DNA of 64,000 nucleotides from Prostheceraeus crozeri (Eukaryota; Platyhelminthes; Polycladida; Euryleptidae), in NCBI GenBank assembly GCA_907163375.1, contig CAJQUW010000891.1, positions 344,090 to 408,089 on the forward strand. The letters are read 5' to 3'. The position numbers and the translations under genes were made by a program. The notes beneath the pieces are model-generated. The model had not been told where the DNA came from, did not search any database, and worked only from the letters and a program-made list of their open reading frames with translations. Below, piece after piece: positions 1 through 11,000 of this stretch (position 1 is its first letter; the number at the start of each line of letters is the position of its first letter).

Positions 1-1375
1 GGAATGAAAGATATCAAAATAATCAAATTTTGAATCTATGAAGCAGAAGGAGCTAGCATAAAGTTATTAGCTGACAAAAATTCTAAAACTTGCGTATTTT
101 ATGTGATTTTGATGTCGATACCTCTAGGCAATCCACATCAAATTAAGTATATGTGAGAAGTAACGGAATAAATTGAAGGTTTATGGGAACAACTGTGATA
201 TTACTTTAGAGCTTAGGCTTGCAGCAGGATATTTTGATTTGAAAAGATAGACGCAAGGTAAACGATGTGATTAAAATGAATGAATTGCGATGTTAAAATC
301 TATGAATCATTGAACCATGCACAACACTGCACCTCAGTTGGAATGTTGAGGTAGCATAGAAATCTAGGATCTTTTCCTTCCCCCCTCATTTACTCAACCC
401 TAAGGTTTTACCATTTAAGTTGATCTTTCCTTAATATAATTATTGCACGCAATGCGTTGTGGAGCTGCAGTCACGTAGGCGTTCACAGACACAGTATTCA
501 CAGAGACGAGGTCACCGATCTAGCATGTGAGGAAAGAACACTGCTTTCCATGTGATATCGAGTTTAACCAAACTCGCGTAGAGGATAAAGAAGGAGAAAC
601 CCATCCGTTTCCGACAGACAGCACAACGAAGCTTGCCAATCATAACGATATTACACAACAACACTATAATGCGATTTATGGAATGTTTGGCCATTTTCAG
701 TCAGAAAAGCGGGGAAAAAGATCCGAAATTTATTTCTAATTGAAATACATGCAATTTAAATTTCTCTAGCTCTTCCATATTATTATTATCAATTTTTACA
801 GTGTAAGCACAACATGCAACTTTTGTTTACCTTATCTGGGATGCAGAACTCGCATGATTTGAATTTCGTTACCATGATTGAAGATCGTTTTCACCTGAAA
901 GGGAGGATAGCCTTTAAGATGTATGAAAGTTAATAATTTCAAAAGCAAGGTTCTGGGTCCCCCTGAATTTCATTCAGTATTATCCACTCAATGGTGGGGG
1001 TATCACTGGCTTCCAACCAGCTCATTGTCGCCCAGTTTTGCTTCACATCAACTGTACTTATGTGATAAACAAAACTGGACAGTTAAAATTCATGAGTATA
1101 TTATACTACAATAAATCACATAATTTAGGGGAACGGTTTACTCTTATCAATTCCAAAATTTTAGTTGATCGAAAAATATGTTACCAATTAATGCACAATC
1201 GGTAGAAGTTCGACGCAAGGATACAGAATCTATTCTTGGTTGTCTTGGACTCATGAGCTCTCCATACTTGATAGAACATTTTCGCATAATGTATAGAGCA
1301 TTCATCGTAGTGTGCACACTAGTTATTCAATGTTCTTGCCATGGAAAGTCATAAGTAAAATAACTTTCATGAACT
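1..1375. other. Non-coding flank, nothing recognised
   Basis: AT-rich sequence with only short open frames on both strands. No protein family, splice-flanked exon or repeat end could be supported here. It lies beyond the 3' end of the minus-strand recombinase gene and may hold that gene's downstream flank. Confidence 0.5.
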
Positions 1376-1750
1376 GTATTTCTTTGAATATGAGACGCCC
1401 TGGAATAAGAGACGCATGTACAAAAATATGCTATTAGTAATATTACATGCAGGCTATTATAATTTGGGAACTACATCAACCAAGTTAAACGCATAACTTG
1501 GAATCAGTTTATAATAATTATTATCAGTATTAATAAGTGTTAAAGACATTAGATATGCCACTACATGTACAAACCATAAAACTCGTTTCATTTTCGAAAC
1601 ATCTGAATTATGATAAAAGGTGTATACTGTAAAGAACAAGCAACATATTTTTCTAATGAAATAATGAAAACTTGAAAATTTAATAAATAAGAGACGCATC
1701 AATCATAGCTCTGAAAAAATAAGAGACGCTTCTCTTATTCGAAGAAATAC
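1376..1750. mobile_element. Candidate MITE with degenerate terminal inverted repeats
   Basis: The left end (gtatttctttgaatatgag) and the reverse complement of the right end (gtatttcttcgaataagag) match with few differences. The motif AATAAGAGACGC recurs just inside both ends. The roughly 375-bp size and lack of coding sequence fit a miniature inverted-repeat element. I could not define a clear target-site duplication, so the superfamily is open. It lies just downstream of the recombinase gene's last exon. Confidence 0.42.
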
Positions 1751-1879
1751 GGTATGTTCTATCAATCTTACTTGGATTATGCATGAAAGGCGTGACATGG
1801 TGCATTCAGCAATTGAAAAATAGGGTATACCTGGAAAGTTCTATTGACACCGTCAAAAATTACAAACATCTTTCAGTTT

Positions 1880-2050
1880 TCAACACCACCTTGGAATGCA
1901 GTGACCACAAACAAACGTTGTAGTATACTTGTAGCAGTAGCCACAGTACCATAGATTGCAGACTGTACACTTGGACCAATCCGGTCCATCATAATTAATG
2001 TAGTCGCAGTCGCATGATGAACATGCTTCATCATTTCCACTCGCTTCTTT
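1880..2050 (-). CDS. Terminal exon encoding a Cys-rich probable zinc-binding domain
   Basis: A 171-nt exon follows acceptor ttttttacag and ends at TGA (1880-1882). The 56-residue product begins KEASGNDEACSSCDCDY, then has DWSKCTVCNLWYCGYC, FVCGHC and a final PRWC. At least ten Cys and one His are arranged as repeated CxxC pairs with aromatic residues (W, WYC), as in treble-clef, PHD-like or RING-like zinc folds. A similar short Cys-rich tail closes many transposase-type proteins of invertebrates. I cannot name the family. Phase 0 matches the upstream exons. Confidence 0.62.
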   Translation of the reverse strand, partial: KEASGNDEACSSCDCDYINYDGPDWSKCTVCNLWYCGYCYKYTTTFVCGHCIPRWC

Positions 2051-5000
2051 CTGTAAAAAATTTCAATAAGTTAAGGATGAGACAAAAAAATAAGTAAAGA
2101 TATCAATTTAGACTGAAATAATCTGAATAAATTATCACTTTGATTAATTGAAGCAAATATTCATATTCGATCGAAAATTACTGATATGGCTGATACCCTA
2201 CACATTTGACAAAAAATTGAGAGGAAAAATACAAGTATACAAATTTAACTCTGGCCGCACCTGTTCTTCCGAAGACGCCCACATCAAAAGGGCTTTGGTA
2301 CTCAATCTCCGACATCTTCGTAACTTGCATCTTGGTGGCGTAATCTGCTAAATAAAAGATGACACAATTAATTAGCTAATTAAAATAAATATTCTTTCAT
2401 TACTCATACATTTTCATGCTTTAGAATTCTGGAAATATCAATTTTCTTCTTCGTCAAGCTACTACTCTCCTGAAATGACCTGCCAGCTACGGATACCTTT
2501 TGGATAATTGAATTCCTTAACCATTTTGCCACAAAATATTACATAGCAGTTAAAGTATGACTTAAGTTGTCATCAAAACATAAAACTCCGACATTTACGT
2601 GTTTCGTTTCAATGACTGATGCAACAGAGTTTAATGAATAGACTAATAAAATTTGACTCATGTATCTCTGCTCATAAAAACAGGTCTTTATTCTGCATAT
2701 AAAACCTAGATAATTGTGTTCTTCAATGTATAAGAAATAGAAGTCCATGAAACAAGTCATGATGTTTAAGAAGCCTAAATATGTCTAGAAGAAAAATTTC
2801 CTCTGTTAGAAGATAGGCGAAATGAGTAAGCGTAAGCGCTTAATATGAATGACATTCGACTACATTTTTTCTTCAAACGCGTCTGTAGTTTGTTTACAGC
2901 CTTACTTAAAATCTACTTCGTTGTTTTGATTTTACTGTATCATAGATCATCATTTTGCTATAGCAAGACCTATTTTGGCTATGTATGATCTCCACAACGA
3001 AGCCATAAACGATGCATTTAAGATATTTTGTGATGAAATATAAATGTCGCTCAATAAAATCGAATCGGGTATACCAAAAAATTACGTTTCATTAGCATTA
3101 CTTCAACCCTAATATAAAAGACTATAGATAATAAGACTATACCGACCGATCACATAATGCAATTGTGGGCATGCAATTCTAGGTTCCGAATTCGGCGACG
3201 ATGAGGTCGAATATCGACAAAATGTCTCGAACATGGAAATCCAATGTAAAATCGATTTTTGTTTTTAGATATGTGCATATTACAATATCTCTGTATCCAA
3301 TCAATTCCAAAGATATCTTCGGAAGGTTCAAATGCCGTTATCTTATCTATTACTACGATAATGTTAATACGCAAAGTGTCTCAAATGCAGTCAACTAAAA
3401 ACTCACTTCAGTATTCCTTGGTTCATGATTACTTTCTTCCGGGATTGATGCCACCATCTGTAAAAGAGAGCAGACTATTTGGTTAACCTACCCGGAGTTA
3501 CTATGAGCATGTTGGCAACAATACAAAATACTTTACAACTGTAAACTTACCTCAGCTTTGTTTGGTTCACTATCAAGTTCTTCCGGAATTGATGCCACCA
3601 TCTGTAAAAGAGAGCAGACTATTTGGTTAACATATCCTGGAGTCACTATGAGCATGTTGGCAACAATACAAAATACTTTACAACTGTAAACTTACCTCAG
3701 CTTTGTTTGGTTCACTATCAAGTTCTTCCGGGATTGATGCCACCATCTGTAAAAGAGAGCAGACTATTTGGTTAACATATCCCGGAGTCACTATGAGCAT
3801 GTTGGCAACAATACAAAATACTTTACAACTGTAAACTTACCTCAGCTGTGCTTGGTTCACTATCAAGTTCTTCCGGAATTGATGCCACCATCTGTAAAAA
3901 AAGACCAGACTATTTGGTTAACATATCCTGGAGTCACCATGAGCATGTTAACAACAATACAAAATACTTTACAACTGTAAACTTACCTCAGCTTTGTTTG
4001 GTTCACTATCAAGTTCTTCCGGAATTGATGTCACCATCTGTGAAAGAGAGCAGACTATTTGGTTAACCTACCCGGAGTCACTATGAGCATGTTAACAACA
4101 ATACAAAATACCTGACAACTGTAAACTTACCTCAGCTTTGTTTGGTTCACTATCAAGTTCTTTCGGGATTGATGCCACCATCTGTAAAAAAAAGACCAGA
4201 CTATTTGGTTAACCTACCTGGAGTCACTATGAGCATGTTGGCAACAATACAAAATACCTGACAACTGTAAACTTACCTCAGCTTTGTTTGGTTCACTATC
4301 AAGTTCTTCCGGAATTGATGCCACCATCTGTAAAAGAGAGCAGACTATTTGGTTAACCTACCCGGAGTTACTATGAGCATGTTGGCAACAATACAAAATA
4401 CTTTACAACTGTAAACTTACCTCAGCTTTGCTTGGTTCACTATCAAGTTCTTCCGGGATTGATGCCCTCACCTGTGAAGGGATAGTTTCAGTTAATGGTT
4501 CATATGAAAGACAGATATTACACCGGAATTTTACATGAAAATGTAAGTTATTATAATCATGGAATATGTCAATCAATTTGAATTAAAAACCATCATAACT
4601 GGAACCCGAAAACTGCGTATTCTATTATACTTGCACATATGTCAAGTTCTTTAGAGAATATCGAATGAATTCTAGGTAAGTTGACTGTCCTTGGAAAAGC
4701 AATTTTTCGAGGATCAAACGAGCTACCCCTCTAACATGCTTACCGTCGATGAACATTTGGTTATGAATTTATGTATTAACAGTAAAAGTAATCGTTCTGG
4801 TATAGGCACATTAGGGTATATTTCAACAGCATTTATGTACCAACGTGTGACGGAAACTTACTTCATCATTCAGTATAATTGTGTCACCGTCTTCACTTTC
4901 AGTTTCCATCTGTAAGAAGTAAAAAAATCTTTCATTGGGTAACCTACTAATAATTGATCGTCTTCAGAGTCCTGTCACGTATCAGTTCAAATGATTACCT

Positions 5001-8000
5001 CATTTTCGACATAACCAGCAACTTGCTTCACCAAAGAGCTGCCTGCTGCGGCAAGGCGGGAAGTCGTCGCTTGATAACTCTGTCGAGCTACTTGAGGCCT
5101 ATGCCCCAACCGATCATTCAGTGCTATTTGCGCATCCGTCGACAAGTTTTCCTTCCCCTGAAATATGACAGAAGCAGAATGCCATTATCAATATGTATAA
5201 ACGCTTTTGCATTTGAGAATCAATAAAGCCCTAACTCTTTAAAGGATATTCACGTCGAGACATCTCTCCTAAATTGTAGGATAGCTAGCAATATTTCATC
5301 TTTTTTAAAAATACGTGGAAATCACAACAATTAAATAGGTAAACATAATGACCGACACAAAATTTAAAGAAATGGCGGGCCCCAAAAAAATAAGGCAAGC
5401 AGATCATTACTTCATTTCGTTGAAGTGAGGATGACCATCGATGACGACTGAAAGGCCTTGCTTGTAAATAAAAACGTAAATAGAATTAGAATAATAATAT
5501 GGCAATAGTACATGAGCATCTTGGTAAACACAAATATGGAATCGAAAGGAAATTGTTCACAAATCGAGATTCAGTAGTCAATGAATATAGTGACACTCAT
5601 GAATTTCTTAATATATTTCTGAGAAATCTGCGCTAATGATAGAAATATCTACAGTAAACGGAGGAAAATGATCGATGCGCTATAATTTGCTTGAATTTCA
5701 TGCGATTTCGGTTTGGTTCGCGGACGTGATGTCCCTACCAGTGTCCCGGCCAGGGAGTTTCGTCCAATTTCATCAGAATTAAGATTTATCATACCTGCAC
5801 GACTCTCATTGTGAAACTTACACTAAAATATCTTACTGTTTGTCTACTTTCACTTGAATCATGAATCATGCAAATTTCATCATAAAATACAATGCAGTGG
5901 AATATTGTCTATTTTTATCAATGGTAAAAAGCTTAATTGTGAATTCTGATCTGAAATAAGAATTTATGCGTAAGCGATGTGCAAATTTACGCGCGTTGCT
6001 TCCAATTTACGCTCAAAATGTTAGATTTACGCGCTGGCCGGGACACTGGTCCCTATACTCCAGGTGAACATACGATAAACATAAGTTAGCACAAATCGTA
6101 ATCTTCGTAAAAGAAATGGACTTCAACTTGACTCAACAAACAAACACGCTAAACAATCAAAAACGCAAAATTATGCCGCCATGAAACAGCATCTATAACA
6201 GATTGAAATAAATATTTGAATTATCGTAGATTCTTACCCTAGTCTCGATGTAATGGCGGTATTTGGTATGCGTAATATTTTGAATTCCATAACGAAGACG
6301 AATTTTGCGCCACGCAGTACTGAAGTCATGCGATCCTCGTTCCCCAAATGTGAATAGCGGTGGTGAATCGTCGTTGAATTGTCTCGATTCGCCTCTTCTC
6401 GCAAGTAACGCATATGGATGACATGGTATATTTCGACTGTGTTCTTGTTCATAACTTCTGACCCTATCATTTCCAAACTGAAGAAGTATGCTCGCTGAAT
6501 CACTATCAATGGTAACCCATTGGGCTCCATATAAATGCGCTGTCTTGTGTTTATGCACTCTGAATTGAGGCGTCGAATTTTGTCCATTCGTCAGTTCCGT
6601 TTTCCACCCAATGAATTCAGCCAAAGTCGCATTCGATGCTACATCAGGTCGATTACTATTGCCGGGTCCGAAACAAAAAATAGAAGCAAGAAATATTGAC
6701 ATGGAGAACGAATCTTTTGCTTCTTCTCTCAACTGGTCCATCACTTTTTGAAGACTTTGAATATCCTCGTTTGTCAGTAGCGTGTCATCCAACTCATTCT
6801 GAAATATGTCCAAAAGATAAAATCAGTTATGATCAGAGGGGTGCAGTTTAACTATTAATACTCCGGTTTTGATACTCGGAAGCTTGAATACATTTATTAG
6901 GAATTTTTGCGTAACATTTGTACCGAGTGGCCCAAAAATGCCCCATACAGTCATATAAAACAGAAACTGATAAAAAAAAATTGTAAATCATTACAACTCT
7001 GTTATTTATATAACAAATTATTGCAAAACGCCAGTTAGTTTCACGACAGTCTACATGTAGTATATTAGTGAAAGTCAGGTCTAGTGAGAGTAACTTAGTT
7101 TCATTGGGTTTAGGATCATTGAGAGGATACGCTTGATCTGTCACGTACTAACTCACAGTATCAAACACACTGTGCTGACACACACATACACAGTTACACA
7201 CTATGATTGGCCTCACAGTTAATTGTTAGAATATAGGAGAACTTAACTTCTTCATTCAGTCTGATCACAAACTTCGTGGAATTGTTGTCCACAATGAACG
7301 ACAAAGCAAAGGCTGCTAATTTCTACAAACCAACTGAATTTCACACACAATGCTTTTGCAACGGTGGTCATGAATAGGGTTCAAAAGTACACTGCTTGTA
7401 ATAAAACATTATCTTAAATATATAGGCGGGATGATTGTAATATTTGCTTATTTCGAGACAGGTGGCGGATAGTTGATTTGTAATTTCCATTTAATGTAAA
7501 CAGATAAATTACAGCTCAGGGTACTCTTATTATGTCTGTTACAACCGTCCATGGCGTTAACAACTCATTTAGTAGGAATTACACTTTAAAAAATGTCATA
7601 GAATGATAATACTCAAAGAAACAATTAAAACAACAAAAGCATCATGTTTTTTTTGTTTCAAAACATTTTAAAAAAATTTGGTTTTTTTTCAACTCTGGTC
7701 ATGAATGGAGACCGCGTAGGAGCGAGAGACGATCGTTGCGGGGAGAAAGAGTACAAGAACCGGAGAACCGGATGCGAGAGGACATTACTAACAGCTTCTT
7801 GTTCTTTAGATGTAATAAGCTGGCATAGTGTGCTCAAACATCAACTTTCTGCTCCGCAAAAATATAGAAATATTATATACATGTAATATAATGAATTTGT
7901 AGTTTTCATTATAGGATATTTGTAATTTTTCACATCCAATCAGTTAAACCGTATGGAATATTGCTGTTTTAACCTGTAGCTCATGTGTTGTCAAATTGTA

Positions 8001-11000
8001 GAACCCATATAACTATTCTAATGCTGCTCGTGTAAGATATGTTCAATAACTTGATCATTCCATGTTGACCTCGATTAATAATCCTGACCTCGATCTCGAA
8101 CTCGACCTCGAATGGAATTTAATTGAGTTTGCATCTCTGATTATAATATGTTCAATTTGAACTCAGCTGTCGTTCTATTTACCATCAGCAGTTTTCATTG
8201 AGTGTATGTTACACATATTATAAAATGGTAACTCACTCTTAACTTGACATTAGTTTTCTTCTTGTTCGCCGAGTTGCTTCGGTTCCATAACTGTAGTTGT
8301 TGTTCCAATGATTTCAGTTCCGATTCCAGATTTAATTCGCTAACGACTGACATCTTATTGCATTGTATATGTCGGTGTAGTAGGGCCAGGGCTCCAATCG
8401 TTGCAGTACAATTACTTGGGGACTTCATAGCAAGATCTTTCAGATATTTTGATATCTTCCAACGATTCTCCGTAGATAGGAGGAATGTCTCCAAATGAAA
8501 AAATTCGTTTGCCTTCATAACTTGCTTGATGTAGCGTACATGCTTGCTAATTGTAGCCTCAGATAGATTCCCGCCGCCCCAATACTTCGCGAATTCCTGT
8601 GAAACAAAATAAGCTAGAAAAACATGCAAAATCATAAAATGTTCATGAAAAAGTTTATACATGTATAATCTGAGATTGATTTGTCAGTGGAGATTGAGAG
8701 TGGGATTAGAACAGGGCACTTCTTTAAGAGAGTGTTTCGGCCGGGATTTTTCCCTTTTTCTGCTACTTTGATATACCTATCACCAGTATAGATATTAAAA
8801 TTACCGGAAAAATTGGAAAAATTACCGGGAAAATTGAAAAATAGCTTAGTCTTCTCTCTTTCTCGCTATTCGACACGATAGATCCCTGTTGGTTATACTT
8901 CTTTTTCGTATCTTCCCGTAAGGTCTAAAAGCTAAATCATACGTATGTTGGCTTTTATTTAGGACTTTATAATTAAGTGAGATACATGAAAATATTGGTT
9001 AATTACGATAAATCTTAATTCTACTCTTAAATCTAAACAAAAAGTAGAACCTTCTTATTCCTAGGCTATACCTTACCACAGTCTCGTGATATCTCTTATT
9101 ATAGACAACAGGAGGATTATATATAGCTTGTTCGATGATTGTTACATCAAGTTAACAATTAATTGAATATAAGGCCTCTAGAGACTATAATAGCCTACAT
9201 TATATATAGCATGTATCATATAGATGGAAAATATTGAACAGGTCTTTTATCATCCTTACGTTTTGATCACAACCCTATGAAAATAATCATTATATATTTG
9301 CAAAGAATAGGGATCAAATAGGGATATGCATTGGGCAGCTGTCAGCTGATTAACTTCAGCTGACATGCCAGTCCACGTACGTTCAGACCATATGCCTCAT
9401 TATAACGATATGATGACAGCTATGTTTTGAGGGCGTCAATGGCAAATTAGAGGGCCGCGTTAGCGGCCCGACAATTTGCCATTGACAGCCCGAAAAATGT
9501 AGATGTCATAATCATTGTATGCCATGTTGCGAAATATTTCTATGGTTTCATTTCCAGGCCATGAATTCATATCCATGAATTCCGGGCCGTTAATGAATTT
9601 CTGGGCATTATCAAAGATATCAGTCTTATATACATGGTATACAATAAGTCTTAATGTCGATCGGGAAAAATTAGGCTATAAAGTTCTGTTATCCCTCGAT
9701 GTAAGGAACTTTTTTCGGACGCGAATCCAAAACATTGTTTGATTGTCGAATAAGCTTCGATCAAGATAATCTTCCGTATATTACAAATTTACAATTAGAC
9801 AAGAAGAAATGCTTAGTTAGACGTCACTATACAATCTAAAGATATCCGAAAATTCGGATACCCGAGTGGAACAAAAAGTCAACCCGAATCCGACCCGTTT
9901 GTTACCATTAACCATGCATGACAAGGGATTAAACTATATCAGACAATATGCGACTCGAGAAGTAGTTGAATCTTCAGACAGAGAACATATATCATTGGAA
10001 ACATCACAGCGCTATCTAACTGGTAGGTCTTCTTCACGCAATTTCGATCAATAATCATCATCCCAACTTTGCTGACTCAACAATACGGCTTGTATTTTGG
10101 GAGTCGAGTCAAATTATGTCTAACAGTTAATGAATAGAAATCTAGTCAGCATGCATTTCTGTACTTGTGACCTATTTCACGCAATTTCGATCGATATAGT
10201 CATCGAAAGATGAACACACAGTGAGATCGTTATGTGTTTCGTTGAGGTTCTATGAATTCAACAAAAGTGAATATCTTAAATCATTGCACAAACCGAAAAA
10301 GCTGTTTTATCTCTTGCTAATTCTCATCAAATTTAACTGTATGCTCATTTACTTGATTACTAAACTTATTCACTTGGTCAGCTAAGACACTTACATTGCA
10401 CAGTAGTACTTGGTGCATGAAACTGTGTGGTCTGTCTAATTAAATGAAGTAATTAGAAGTTTATTTACTACTTCATAATGATCATATCATAAATGATCCA
10501 GTTATAACTGCCCCGTCTCTTGTCACTCATCATGAGTTGCTAAAAATCTTGTCGATTCACACGGACGCCACTGCCAGCGCAGCGACTAAATCGTGACAGA
10601 TAGATGTTTGTGAATAGGTGGTGACTGGTGAGCCAAACTTTCCTGCGCGGAGATCAAGGATTTTAATTATATAATATTTGATGTAGATCAGAACCGTCAC
10701 TCATTACAACAAATGATTTTCGAGTTTCACTACTTCGAATCAATATATTTTGTAATTCTCACATTAGTTTATATAATTACATTTCTGATTATAATCGAGT
10801 CATGGATTTTTATTTGACAATGTGAATTTTTCTCCAATGTGTCAGAATGATTAATGTAGATGCCACCGCATTAAAAAAGCAATATAGTTTGTTTACAAAT
10901 GTACAAGTATGACCTCACTATTAGAAACAATGATCTCGAAAACAATGCAGTAATCATTATTATCTATTAAATTATTAATAATTGCTAATTTTCAGCATAT

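Noticed and set aside
3407-4471. CRISPR-like regular repeat spacing
   Set aside because: The whole 145-bp unit repeats, including the spacers, and each unit has splice sites; the window is eukaryotic.
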